Shown: positions 23,350 to 35,268, numbered from the stretch's first letter. The stretch is 64,000 nt of DNA from Doris montereyensis (GCA_037039925.1 JAXRKP010000261.1:160001-224000); one strand, 5' to 3'. The notes: generated from the sequence alone by a model not told the origin. A program made the numbers and translations.

Positions 23350-23859
23350 CTATGCAAAGGGCCGCCAGCAAGGTGACGGCCGACTTGGCTGGTCGCAGCC
23401 GACGAACAGCGGCTCGATGACGTAGTAGGCGAAAGTGAGCGCCACGATGGCCGTGGTGCAGGGCGTACGATGACGCACTCCACCCACAGGCGCAGGAAGG
23501 CCAGGAAGGGCCCGAAGGCGTCGAAGATGTAGGCGTAGTCGGCACCCGACTTGGCGATGGCCGTGCCCAGCTCGGCGTAGCAGTAGGCGCCGATCATGAG
23601 AAGACGCCGCACAGCACCCAGATCAGGATGGACACGCCCACGCTGCCGCTGTAGAGCAGCACGCCCCTGGGGCTCACGAAGATACCCGAGCCGATGATAG
23701 AGCCCACGATAACGGTCACGCCGTTGAGCAGCGAGATCTTGGGCTTCAGTTGACGCCCGACGCGCCACCGCCACCGCCACCGGTGTTACTGTTGTTGCTG
23801 TTGGCGTTCAGCATGGCACCTGCTGCTTGGGAGCTGGCAGTTGCTGCTCCCTTCGACAT
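23350..23859 (-). CDS. SLC7 (LAT/y+LAT-like) amino-acid transporter, first coding exon
   Basis: The minus strand from ATG 23859 codes for a Ser/Asn/Gly-rich cytosolic N-terminus, then [19 protein letters not shown] with [12 protein letters not shown] (TM1 with the conserved G-S-G-I-F), [18 protein letters not shown], and [19 protein letters not shown]. It ends at a GTAAGC splice donor (23349). The proteins are the light chains of heteromeric amino-acid exchangers in the plasma membrane, paired with 4F2hc-type SLC3 subunits. Four single-base deletions (near 23749, 23599, 23462 and 23388, three in G/C runs) break the frame, yet every segment keeps family-like residues in its own frame. This points to sequencing indels more than decay. 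The exon is GC-rich in AT-rich surroundings. No later exon was recognised in the 23 kb to the left. The member within SLC7A5-A11 is not assigned. Confidence 0.82.
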
Positions 23860-23959
23860 GTTGTTGCTGTTGGTGGTGTTGTTGGGGTTTTCACTTATTC
23901 GGATGGTGGCGGGGGGAGGGAGGAGGGGTCTCTCTTTGGGAGGGCGGCTTATTTTGTCA

Positions 23960-25170
23960 GTATAACATAATATAAAATAGGTATATAATAATAATATATT
24001 ATACTTCTACTTCTTCTGCAATCTCTCTGCCAACGGGTATAGTATACTACTTACTGCCTTCGGAGGTTCTCGTTTCTTGAGGTTCTTCTTCTTAATCATG
24101 TTCTAGAGCTTGCTAGCAGACCATAATACAAATCGTGTCACAGGAATGGCTTATTTAATTTAATACAACACGCTTATGGAATTACACTATGTTACTTCCC
24201 ACAGTGAGAATATCCAAAACATGAAGAAAAAATATTAACACGCATCAAGGATGAAACTCATTAATGTCTCCGATATAGAAGGCGGAAAAAGCCCAATCAC
24301 TTTTGAATATCCATCAAGCCATGTAGGGGAAAACACAAAATCGAATTGTACAAACGACCTAGAAAATGAACAAAAGTCTGGAAGCTGATTCTCTAAGCTA
24401 AATCATAATGAGAAAATACTTTTTTTAATCAGCAAACGCCCAAAACTTCTGAACAATGCCAAAGAACGATTCAAAATTTTCACGAGCCTGTTCCATTCCC
24501 TTCTAAATTCTGTTCTACCTGAGACTAGTGAGATACTCTCTAAGCTCTTCTAAAACTCAGTCGAATTTTCTGCCTAACGTAATCGCAACCCTCAGTTCCA
24601 TTTAAATGCAAAGAGGTCAACCTCCCTTTACATTTTATTTTCTAGAGAGGCACCATTCTCTTTGGGAGAGTAAGCACATGTAGTATGATAGGATACGTTG
24701 CATTATAAATGATAATTACAAGTAGAAATATTTCAATACAAAGTTTGTTTTGTTTCCAAAACCAAGGTCAAACACGAAGCATACAGCGCTGAGACTGAGA
24801 CATTGCTCATTTCACAATGATAGTCCAATGACTCCAGTACCGTATACACACTATCCTAATCCTAGCAGCAACCATCTCAGTAACCAACCAAATTTCCCCT
24901 TATTACCAACGTTATAAAAAGGTGCCCTTTAAGAGAACTGTCTCTATATATATATCACATGTGCCTTATCAGGGGACACCGTGTTATCTCTCTATTTCTA
25001 CTACTGAAAGCAGTTCAACAAATGTCAGCCAATCAGAAGGCCTGGGACTACTAGCATCTGGAGTGAAGTAAGACCCGCTTAGTCTGGCAATAATCCTACT
25101 TGAATAGAAAGTCGTTTGACGCCTTTTGTAACCTATCAGCTGATTTCAGTGTGGCAACTCTTCAACTGAC
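23960..25170. other. Non-coding stretch upstream of the minus-strand SLC7 exon
   Basis: No coding similarity or tandem array seen. The first 100 bp upstream of the ATG is purine/pyrimidine-skewed and could be 5' UTR. Confidence 0.5.
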
Positions 25171-25245
25171 TTGATGAGATTAATGAACAAGGATGATGAT
25201 GATTATTATAAATATTATATTATTGTTGTTGTTACTGCTACTTCT

Positions 25246-25258
25246 TCTACTACTACTG

Positions 25259-25348
<90 letters not shown>
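25246..25348. repeat. (CTA)n trinucleotide array
   Basis: About 33 CTA/ACT units after a short ATT/GTT-rich lead. Poly-Thr and poly-Leu frames are artefacts. Confidence 0.95.
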
Positions 25349-25499
25349 TTATTACTACTAATATATGTGCTACTACTAGCTGTATCCGCAGATGTTATTC
25401 CGGTTCACCGCTCCAGATAGATCTATGTATAAATCTAAAACATGATCTTACTGTACTGCAGATGTACAAAGAACAAATCCAAGAAGATCGAGGCCGATG

Positions 25500-28085
25500 A
25501 AGCGATCTCGGTTGATATTAACATGAGTTTTATAAACAAAAAGTGAGTTGTCAACGAAACAATGTTTTTTTTTGTTTCTGTTTTTGTAGAAACATTCATA
25601 TCATAAAATAAATATTTAACACAAAAAAGTCTTAGTGCTAGCTACTTTATATTATATCTACATGTTTATACATTATGATCAGATTAGCATTGCTACTGGC
25701 TTCAAACAACGTTTTAAGAATAAATTGCATTATTAAAATATTGCCCCGTACACCAAATGCAGTGATTTTTAAAAAATCACAAGGTAATTGAAGAGTTTGT
25801 TGGGTTTTTTTAAAAATTCCTATCAGAGGCTAGAAAGGTTATTAAATTTGACCTTTAAACGCCCCATATTGTTATATCTTAATACAATCATTGAGTTTTA
25901 AACATGAAATAACATACAGTAATCTATAAGAACAATGCACATTCATTCATCATACAAATAGTTTAAATTATAGAGCTCCTTATCAATGTCATTTTTTAAA
26001 GAATGAACAGTTTTTTCTGTTTTAAACTGTAAACTGTTCCATGTTTTGACTGTTCTTACAATAAAAGAATTATGTCTTAAAGAAGAAGATCTTATTATTA
26101 TATATAGGCCCTATCTTGAATCTATCTCCCTGAATGGCATTTGCATGAGAATAATTGAAAAATGATTAAGAATCAATATTATCTATATAATGAGCAATTG
26201 GATACAGTTTTGTTTTATTCCACTACTTACAATCATTAGATTCATGATTCTACAAACACCTTTGAGTTAAGTTAGTCAATGAATATTATTTCATTTTGTT
26301 CATGATAACTAGATCTAGCCTATAACATTGTGCTCTTTGAAAAGACCAAACAATAAATGTCCGTTGATGACACTGGCAAATATGATCAAAGAATGCACAC
26401 ACAGTACAGGCCCTGTCGATTATGTTGTGGTCAGCTGGACTACTCAATACTCAAGCCTTTGTAAAAGGGTTTTCAAATATGCCTAGATAAGCGTGAGAGC
26501 TCGTCATTGAAACTTTCAAACGCTTTAGGTATCTGGAGAACCATAAACAGTAGAGACTTGACAACACTCGGCTCAGCGCCGATCTGAGTCTCATTTCTTG
26601 TTCAACAGGCCTTATACTATAGGGTAACTACTGTAACAGTCTAGAGATTTAAAACTCTACATGCTTTAGATTTAGATTCTAGTTCTTTTTTCATGTTCTC
26701 ACGTGGACAACTGTGCCAGCTCAGAATTAGATCTTGTAGAAATATTGTCAGAACTACAATTTACATGCATTAGATCTAGATCTCATTTCATGTTCTCAAG
26801 TGTGACAAAATACAAAGTAACTGTACCAGCTCAGAATTGACAAGTCTTGTAGAAACTAGATCTACATCTTTACATGCATTAGATCTATATCAGTATCTAG
26901 CCAGGTAATCTCAGTGTGGTGACAAAGTACAAAATGGTTAACATGACTCTGAGATCTACGGTAGCATTCCTGGCTCCAGAATCTAGTATATTGATCTAGA
27001 TATTTAGATCTAGCTCTATACGATATAAATCAATCTAGATTGATATCAAATATCTAGTCTAGGTATTCAGATAACATAACTCTAGTGATATGATAATATG
27101 GAAAACATGTACTTATATAGACCCAGTCTATTGGTCAGCCAGATCTAGGCAAAGCCAACAATAACTTTGTTTCCGCATTTCCAGATTGACAATCACTTTC
27201 GCTCTTAGAATTCAGATTCTAGACTAAATCTACATAATTTAACTCTCTATATTATCTACATGTCGTATAATACAGGCCTATATTATGCCCTATAGATCTA
27301 TAGAATCTAGAGATATATCGGTTGGTCTACAAATGCATAGGCACACCATAGACCTAGATTATAGTGGGGCGGGCGGGTGCGGGTGGGAAGGGTGTTCAGT
27401 GTAGGCCTAAGGGATTGTGGATAGATTTTGCCATTCTCACCTCTAAAGGTATATCTAAGCTGATACCGACATCCAGTAGGCCTACAACTTGACCTACTTT
27501 CTTTTACGCCGCTAAACCGTAAAATTACCGATACATGTGTTATACAAAATTCAAGATAACAGTATAGATCAAGTCTAGATCTAACTTTAAATCTAGATCT
27601 ATTTAGATCGAGATCTAAATCTAATCTAAAATAAACACATTTCAAATTTCCCTATGGAAAGCAATAAAGTAATTGAATTGAACTCAATCGGAAATCAATG
27701 GTGTAGTCTAGATCTAAAGATCTAAAGCTAAAAAAGAAAGAAAAAGAAACTGAAACACAAAAAATTAAAGAGAATCCTAAACACCAGGGAGAACTGTCAA
27801 AAATTAGGGTCGACATCGAACTAGATCTAGATCTAGATCTAGAGCTAGTTCTTGTGATAGGAAGTGTTGCACGCTTCTAACATATGTCTATAAATGATGC
27901 AACGAGTTAAAAGGCGAGTCACCAAATCCTGACTTGAATCCTCAACTGAAGGTAAAACTGAACACGAGATGATACACGCTACCAAGGCCAATATTATTCA
28001 AAATCACAGAACCATTTAGATCCAGAAATCTAGCTCAAGAGTAACTCTTCAAGTTAGAGATACATTTATATTATATCTTTAAGCC
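25500..28085. other. AT-rich region without recognisable genes
   Basis: No coding similarity seen. From about 26280 to 27850 it is rich in overlapping TCTAGA and AGATCT words (for example CTAGATCTAGATCTAGATCT at about 27822), the same words as around 59560, 60250 and 60990. They look like a base-composition habit of this genome, not a discrete array. Confidence 0.6.
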
Positions 28086-28109
28086 TATATATACCTGTTT
28101 AGCCTAACG

Positions 28110-28263
<154 letters not shown>

Positions 28264-28359
28264 CACTCACACATGACTGGCGGCATTCATTTGGATAAGA
28301 ATAACAACTTAACTAAATGTGACTCACACCTGTCATTGGTTGAAGCTGATGAGAAACAA

Positions 28360-28393
28360 TGGGTTCAAAATGTGGGTTCACATTTTGAACCCA
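28360..28393. other. Perfect hairpin, 15-bp arms and 4-base loop
   Basis: TGGGTTCAAAATGTG (28360-28374) pairs exactly with CACATTTTGAACCCA (28379-28393) around GGTT. It lies between the GA array and the foldback element. It is too A/T-rich and has no T-run suited to a terminator. No role is assigned. Confidence 0.85.
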
Positions 28394-28514
28394 AGAAAAG
28401 CCTCGCACCAGCAGAGATTTTTTACAATACGAGTTTTTATCATATTGAGAGATATTTTGTATTACAATGAAGACATAAATAATTTCAATAAAGTTATTTT
28501 TTAACAATAATTTA

Positions 28515-29174
28515 CAAGCCAGCCCGTAGACAATGATGATTATGATTACTCTTTTACCACATTCTTTTGTTTTGCAAGGATGAACTACACAATAGTGCAG
28601 GGTGATATCAAGTACCGATACACTGTTCGATACTTAGGTTAGGCGGACTTTTCATTGCATAATTATCTAATGACCGTAAAATGAAGGAATAAGTAACAAT
28701 AACAATAAAAGTAGGTTACCAGATGCAGGGTTAAGTCAAATAGGAATGAGTAAAAATATAACATTAACAATAAAAAAGTTTCGTGGATCGCTGGCAAAAC
28801 AAGACTGTGCATCTCAAACTTGGACCGCTCTAAACTCAGGAACCACTGCACCTACAGGCTACATATTTCGCATGTAGATTCCAAATAGCCTGCTTTAGGT
28901 TCTTAGCGAATAAAGTCTTGGGTCAAATTAGTATTTCAATCGACTGGGAAAAACTGTTCTGCCTGCGATCCACGAAATTTATTTGTTAATTTTACTCATT
29001 CCTTCATTTCCGGTAATTATATCTGCAATGAAAAACTCGCCTTACTAAGGTATCGAATACTGTACCGGTACTTGACATCACTTTGCATCCGGTAACCTAC
29101 TAAGTAGTTCATCGTTGAAAATAACGAATATGCTAAAAGAGTAAGCATAATCATCATTGTCTACGGGCATGCTT
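28515..29174. mobile_element. Foldback/MITE-like element with long inverted arms
   Basis: The left arm (28515-28795) and the reverse complement of the right arm (29174-28961) share CCCGTAGACAATGATGATTA, ACTCTTTTA, TCAAGTACCG, TTTTTCATTGCA-type, GGTTACC and TTTCGTGGATCGC words in order. The left arm is about 65 bp longer, with some internal rearrangement. The centre (28796-28960) has no ORF but is related to 1411-1490 and 2429-2475. Long imperfect inverted arms without coding capacity fit a foldback or MITE element; no clear target duplication was seen. The end words TTTAACA and TGTTAAA just outside may be the true tips. Confidence 0.75.
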
Positions 29175-29675
29175 GTGTTAAATATGTATATATATTCAAA
29201 CTATTGTTAAAGACCAAAAATCATCCATTAAAAATGTCTAATAAAAATGACCAAATGCTAAAAAATCCATTTATTATGTTTTGTTAAGAAGAAAGAAAAG
29301 AACATCCTTACCATCATCTATAAAACTATTATCAATACCATCATCATTGTAAATATAGAGTGGTTATTTGTTTTTGATTGCCAGTACATTAAAAGAACAA
29401 TTATCTTTATTTTTGCCAACCCTGATAATTTGTATTATTAGGCAGCAACATATTGACATTGTGTCTGTATTCAGGACTGTCACCAACACGGGTTGTTATT
29501 ATTATTGCCACTACCAATCTATCCATTGACGTTGGCCAACAGTCGTTTGAACACATAACAAAGACCATTTCAAACTTGTCCGTTGCCTTGTTTTAATTTT
29601 CCACAAGGTCGAGAGAAACAGCGACATTTTCCCCTAGGGTGGTATGTTGTTCAAATATAGTCCCCGATATTAAAA

Positions 29676-29872
29676 TATTTATCTGCATGAATTAATGTTT
29701 CTAATATTAATGACTACGCCCTTGATATTTCTATTTATCTGCGAGAATTAATGTTTCTAGTATAATGAGTACGCCCTCAATGTTCTATTTATCTGCGTGA
29801 ATTATTGTTTCTAGTATTAATGACTACGCCCTTAATATGTTCTATTTACCTGCATGAATTAATGTTTCCGGG
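29676..29872. repeat. Four-copy minisatellite, about 56-bp period
   Basis: TATTTATCTGC, GAATTAATGTTTCTA and TGACTACGCCCTTAAT-like words start at 29676, 29732, 29786 and 29843. Copies are imperfect and the last is cut short by the next repeat. Confidence 0.9.
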
Positions 29873-29929
29873 CAGTGGACAGGTAAGCACCTGTACGGGG
29901 AGTAGATGATCCCGCCCCCCCACATGTCT

Positions 29930-30139
29930 CCTGCTGCCTTGCAGGTCGGTCTTGGCTGACCAAAGTCTAAGGAAGTTAACCCTGACAGAAAACAACCTGC
30001 TGCCTTGCAGGCCGGTCTTGTTTGACCAAAGGTTAACGGAGTTAACCCTGACAGAAAATAACAACCTGTTGCCTTGCAGGCTGGTCTTGAATAACCAAAC
30101 GCTAAGGGAGTTAACCCTGACAGAAAATAAGGTTTGGTA
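29930..30139. repeat. Three-copy repeat at the 5' end of LINE 1, 66-69-bp period
   Basis: Each copy has CTGCTGCCTTGCAGG, GGTCTTG and GTTAACCCTGACAGAAAA. GCAGG starts at 29941, 30007 and 30076. It ends about 120 bp before the LINE endonuclease coding region, so it may be part of the 5' UTR/promoter. Confidence 0.88.
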
Positions 30140-30261
30140 GGGGGTCCATCTACCTAAGGTACAGTGGGCTAATCCACTGCTTATCCGAAACTTAACTGAT
30201 GCAGAGAAATAAATATAATATAACCGGCTTGACCTTTCAACGACGAAAATGGAAAGGAACA

Positions 30262-30810
30262 CGGACTGTGATTGTTGGAACATGGAACGTTAGGGCAATA
30301 AATGGAAAAGAGTTAGAATTAGTTGAAGAAATGGAAAATTTCAAAGTAGACATTTTGGTTATTACAGAAACAAAAGAAAAAAGGACAAGGAATAGAAAAT
30401 GTAGGACCAAATAATATTTTAATCTTTTCAGGAGTAGATATCAAGAATAGAGCTAGAGCAGGAGTAGGGCTCCTAGTGCATAAAAAGCATGAAAAGCTAC
30501 TAGAAAGCCTGACATTTTTTAAGCCCACGGCTATTAGAGGTAAAAATTAAACCAAAAGGAAGAGAAATTAAATTATTAATAGCTTATGGACCAAACAAAG
30601 ACGCCACTAAAGAAGAAAAAGATACCTTCGAAAACGATTTACAAATAGCTGCAAAAATCTTAAACACAAACAGGAACTAATGGTTTTAGGAGATTTAAAT
30701 GCTAGAGTAGGCAACAATGTAGAAAAATCAGGAGGAGTAATAGGTAAAGAAGGAGAGACAACAACTTTCCAAATGGAGAGAGACTAATAGATTTTTTTTT
30801 GCCCTCAAAG
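30262..30810 (+). pseudogene. LINE 1 apurinic-type endonuclease
   Basis: VGTWNVRAINGKELELVEEM, DILVITETKEK (the catalytic Glu), ARAGVGLLVHKK and MVLGDLNARVGNN are the ordered blocks of APE endonucleases of non-LTR retrotransposons, which nick the target. Frame changes lie near 30400, 30535 and 30660. The C-terminal SDH block is not recognised: the region after 30790 looks compressed. Confidence 0.75.
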
Positions 30811-31465
30811 AATAACATAAAAAAATAGAAACACGTTTTTCCTCACAAAGATATCCACAAATATACAAGAGTAAATGAAGACAGGTGTGAAAAGTCAATG
30901 AGGAGCAGAAATATTTAGTAGATCTCCCTTGATTTACAAAATGAGATTACAAGAGTAAACAAAAACAGAAAAGGAAAGAGAAGAAATTACTAAATTCAAA
31001 ATAGAGAACTAAATGAAACTGAAGTAAAACAAACAAAAATCTAGGAAAGAAAGATTTATCAGTGAAAGACAGATGGATCTGAATGATAGCACAATAGAAG
31101 AAAAGTGGCAAATGTATAAAGAAACACTCCTCAGTTGTACTGAAGAGATCTGTGGTAGGAAACAAATTAAAGGAGATAGGAAAAGAACAGCATGGTGGAA
31201 TGAGAATGTCAAAACTAAGATCAAAGAAAAGAAGGATGCCTGGAAGAAATACTTGCAAAAAAAGAGACCAGAGGATAGTATAGATTACGTGAATAAAAAA
31301 AACTATCGTCAAAGAAGAAGTTAGGAAAGCAAAACAAGAACAATGGGAAGAGTTTGGACAAAGACTTCAAGAAAGCTATCAAGGAAATCAAAAGCTGTTC
31401 TGGGGAGCAATGAAAAGACCAAAGCATGCCCAATACGACAAAATAAGAATGCTTAAGGAGAAAAA

Positions 31466-33005
31466 ATGAAAGGAGACAGCGAAATCATGAAAACAGGGAG
31501 AAAGTATTTTCAACAATTACATAATCCCTCCAGAACGTATGAAACAATGAGTACAGATCAATTAGTAAGAGTAACAAGTAATCCAGAGGAGACAGATGAA
31601 GATGTAGATATATCAATGGAAGAAATCCAAACAGCTATAAGAAAAGTGAAATTAGGAAAAGCCCCAGGAGCAGATCAAGTTTATCCAGAAATGATTAAAA
31701 ACCAAGGGAGAGAGGCAGACAAACTACTACATGCAATATGCCAACAAGCATGGAAGTCCAAACAGGTGCCAGATGACTTGAAAAAGGGAACGGTAGTACC
31801 AATACATAAGAAAGGATCAACTATGGAATGCTCAAACTATAGAGGGATATCACTACTTAGCATTCCAGGAAAAGTATATTTCAGGATACTGGAAATGAGA
31901 CTAAGGAAAAGAGTAGAGGATCAGATTGAAGAACATCAGAGTGGATTTAGACCAGGAAAAAGTGTACAAGACCACATATTTACAATTAGACAAATAATAG
32001 AAAAATTCATTGAGAGAAACATTGACTTGCACCTGTGTTTTATTGACTTAGAAAAGGCATTTGACACTGTGAGGAGGGACGAACTATGGCATTCCTTAAA
32101 ATAACACAATGTAGAGCAAAATTTAATAGAAGCCATTAAAAGTTTTTACAATAAACCAACATGTGCAGTGAGAGTAGCTGGAAACATATTTGAAGAATTT
32201 GATGTTGATATAGGAGTAAGACAGGGTTTGTATCCTAAGTCCTCTTTTGTTTATTACATTTATGGATTCAGTCACAAAGGCATCCTCAAAAATGAAGAAA
32301 ATGAATGAAGGTATGTGGAAGCTCAAACCAGTAAATGTATCAATGCTTTCATTTGCTGATGATTTAGTTCTGTTTGGAAAATCAGAAAGGGACCTTCAGT
32401 CGAATATCAACATTATGAACAATGAACTAATTAATAGAGGAATGAGAGTAAATGCAAAGAAAACCAAAAAAATGCTAGTAACTATGGAAGCTAAAACACA
32501 AAATCTTAAATTGGGCAGGGAAAATTTAGAACAAGTTCAAAGCTACAATTACCTAGAGTAATGATTAACTCAGAGGGAAAACTAAGAGAAGAAATCAGCC
32601 AGAGAATTATAAAGGCAAGTGCAATATACAATCATCTAGGAAAGATTTTTGTAGGTAAGCAAGAATTGTCAACAAAAAACCAAAATGGCAGTATACAATA
32701 CAGTTTATTGTCCTATTCTTCTCTATGGCAGCGAAACCTGGACCTTAGACAGTAGAGAATACAGTAGAGTACAGGCAGCTGAAATGAAATATATAAGAAG
32801 AGTAGTAGGGAAAAGGAAAGAGACAAAATCAGAAACACAACAATAAGACATCAAACCAAAGCAGATGGCATAAAAACTAAGATAGAAACTAATCAATTGA
32901 GATGGTTTGGGCATGTAAACAGAATGAATAACAATAAAATAGCTAAATCAGTATACAGTGCTAAAGCCCAAGGTAAAAGACCAAAAGGCAGACCTCGGAG
33001 AAAGT
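31466..33005 (+). pseudogene. LINE 1 reverse transcriptase and C-terminal region
   Basis: RT blocks run in order: KVKLGKAPGADQVYPEMIK, KKGSTMECSNYRGISLLS, HQSGFRPGKSVQDHIFTIRQ, CFIDLEKAFDTVRRDELW, a GVRQG block near 32212, SFADDLVLFGKS with catalytic FADD at 32353-32364, and a YGSETW-type thumb. The rest leads to the LRWFGHVNRM terminus. Frame changes occur near 32102, 32235, 32560 and 32700. The first 640 bp is one open frame. The enzyme would prime reverse transcription at a nicked target. Confidence 0.85.
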
Positions 33006-33007
33006 GT

Positions 33008-33253
33008 GAAAAAAGTTCCATCAAGGCCATTACGACCCACAGAGCCGGAGCTTATCTCGATTTCTATAGCATGAAGCGAATTTCACTCCCAAGCTAGTGT
33101 TTGTACCATTTTGGTATCTGGCTCGAGTGGGGGAAATGCGTATTATGTGTACTTCCCAAGGAACAAACGTCAGGGCCTGGCTTTGCCAGGATTCGAACTT
33201 GGTATCTCATGATCCTCATTCCGGCAGCTCACCACTCGGCCACCGACTGATGG
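33008..33253 (-). mobile_element. tRNA-derived SINE, about 245 bp
   Basis: On the minus strand GTGGCCGAGTGGTGAGCTGC is an A-box region and CAAGTTCGAATCCTGGC a B box, 40 bp apart as in a tRNA. About 170 bp of unrelated body follows, ending near GGCCTTGATGGAAC and a T run. The body rules out a plain tRNA gene. It directly abuts the truncated 3' end of LINE 1. Confidence 0.75.
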
Positions 33254-33319
33254 CCGTGATAATTTTCCTTCTTTTTGATATTTTGTCATGATCCTCACTG
33301 TTACGAATGGTCATCATGT

Positions 33320-33705
33320 TCGACCTTACTTCCGTTATAGCCGATTGTAATAGGAAAGACCTTACTTCCGTTATAGCCATGATTGTAATAGGAAATACCT
33401 TACTTCCGTTATAGCCATGATTGTAATAGGAAATATCTTACTTCCGTTATAGCCATGATTGTAATAGGAAATATCTTACTTCCTTTATAGCCATGATTGT
33501 AATAAAAAATACTTAATCATTTAGAACTATAGCCATGATTGTAGTAGGGAAATACCTTACTTCCGTTATAGCCATGATTGTCATAGGAAATACCTTACTT
33601 CCGTTATAACTATGATTGTAATAGGAAATACCTTACTTCCTTAATAGCCATGATTGTAATAGGAAATACCTTTACTTCCGTTATAGCCATGATTGTAATA
33701 TGAAA
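33320..33705. repeat. Minisatellite, 38-bp form
   Basis: Units of CTTACTTCCGTTATAGCCAT followed by GATTGTAATAGGAAATAC, about ten copies. It passes directly into the shorter 25-bp form that shares the CCATGATTGTAATAGGAAATA part. Confidence 0.93.
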
Positions 33706-34625
33706 TACAAGCCATGATTGTAATAGGAAACAAGCCATGATTGTAATAGGAAAAACAAGCCATGATTGTAATAGGAAAAACAAGCCATGATTGTAATAGG
33801 AAATACAAGCCATGATTGTAATATGAAAATCAAGCCATGATTGTAATAGGAAATACAATCCACGATTGTAATAGAAAACAAGCCATGATTGTAATAGGAA
33901 AAACAAGCCATGATTGTGATAGCAAATACAAGCCATGATTGTAATAAGAAATACAAGCCATGATTGTAATAGCAAATACAAGCCATGATTGTAATAAGAA
34001 ATACAATCCACGATTGTAATAGGAAATACAAGCCATGATTGTAATAGGAAATACAAGCCATGATTGTAATAAGAAATACAAGCCATGATTGTAATATGAA
34101 ATACAAGCCATGATTGTAATAGAAAAAAAACAAGCCATGATTGTAATAGAAAAAACAAGCCATGATTGTAATAGGAAATACAAGCCATGATTGTAATAGG
34201 AAAACAAGCCATGATTGTAATAGGAAAAACAAGCCATGATTGTAATAGGAAAACAAGCCATGATTGTAATAGGAAATACAAGCCATGATTGTAATAGGTA
34301 ATTGTAATAAGAAATACAAGCCATGATTGTAATAAGAAATACAAGCCATGATTGTAATAAGAAATACAAGCCCTGATTGTAATAAGAAATACAAGCCATG
34401 ATTGTAATAAGAAATACAACCCATGATTGTAATAGGAAATATAAGCCATGATTGTAATAAGAAATACAAGCCATGATTGTAATAGGAAATACAAGCCATG
34501 ATTGTGATAGCAAATACAAGCCCTGATTGTAATAGGAAATACAAGCCATAATTGTAATAGAAAATACAAGCCATGATTGTAATGGGAAAAACAAGCCATG
34601 ATTGTGATAGGAAATACAAGCCATG
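33706..34625. repeat. Minisatellite, 25-bp form
   Basis: About 36 units of AGCCATGATTGTAATAGGAA with ATACA, with AAAACA and AAGAAATACA variants. It equals the 38-bp unit minus its CTTACTTCCGTTAT part. Three long minus-strand frames (over 260 codons) exist only because few stops occur in the unit; they are not genes. Confidence 0.96.
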
Positions 34626-34959
34626 AACGAGCTCAGCTCTAAGGCAGCCGATGTTTTTAAAGGTATAAAGTAAATATGGATTTATAGTCTTTACCCCACA
34701 CATGCGCAGGCTCACTGATTTTACATCATATACCCCCAGCAGGCCATTTCATTTCATTCAGAGGCGTTCTCAACTCCTGGGAGCAAACAGAACAGGAGCC
34801 TTGTTAGGCGCTGTGTACTGACATTCTGACAATATCTTCATCTACCCATAACTGGGCACTCATTCACATTTGAGTTGGATAAGGAAAGCAGAAGCAAACT
34901 CTCTCCTAGAAATACAAAGTTGGGAGTGGGAGGTTGACAGGCACTTCTGGAAGGTTCTT

Positions 34960-35070
34960 CTTATTTCCTTTCACTATTTCACCTATCTTTGCTCTTACCG
35001 TTTCCTCTTAATTCACCCTAAGATCACCGTACATATATATATGATGGACACGGTTGATTCCAATGAAACA
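34960..35070 (+). repeat. LINE/SINE 3'-tail relic
   Basis: GTTTCCTCTTAATTCACCCT, AAGATCACCGTACATAT, GATGGACACGG and CCAATGAAAC match the 3' end of the LINE copy at 62071-62125 in order. Upstream sequence differs. A deeply truncated LINE, or a SINE sharing its tail, would explain it. Confidence 0.65.
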
Positions 35071-35157
35071 CACAATGTCATAAAAGATACTTTTTTAATG
35101 GGCTAGCCGGATTTTGTTTTACAGCACTTTTGTTATCACAAACCCCTTTTGTTTCGT

Positions 35158-35223
35158 TATATATATATATATATATCATATATATATATATATATTTTTT
35201 TTATATCGCTATATATATATAAA

Positions 35224-35268
<45 letters not shown>

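Larger units (their letters stand above)
30199..33010 (+). mobile_element. APE-type LINE (LINE 1), RTE-like, 3' end lost
   Basis: Order: endonuclease (about 30262-30810), linker, RT (31466-32760), then a C-terminal region ending in LRWFGHVNRM and GKRPKGRPRRK. The same C-terminus is found at 61.8 kb with its 3' tail intact. Here the match stops at 33010, where an inverted SINE begins. Assignment to an RTE-like group is tentative; APE type without RNase H is what can be seen. Confidence 0.82.

Noticed and set aside
27307..27645. 112-codon minus-strand frame rich in Leu-Asp-Arg
   Set aside because: Its repeats come from AGATCT/CTAGAT words; no similarity recognised.
33175..33253. tRNA gene on the minus strand
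   Set aside because: Good A and B boxes, but no closing acceptor stem and a long non-tRNA body; called a SINE.
33610..34715. Three overlapping minus-strand frames of 264-344 codons
   Set aside because: The 25-bp unit has few stops in any frame on that strand. All three frames read the same repeat out of phase, so none is favoured as coding.
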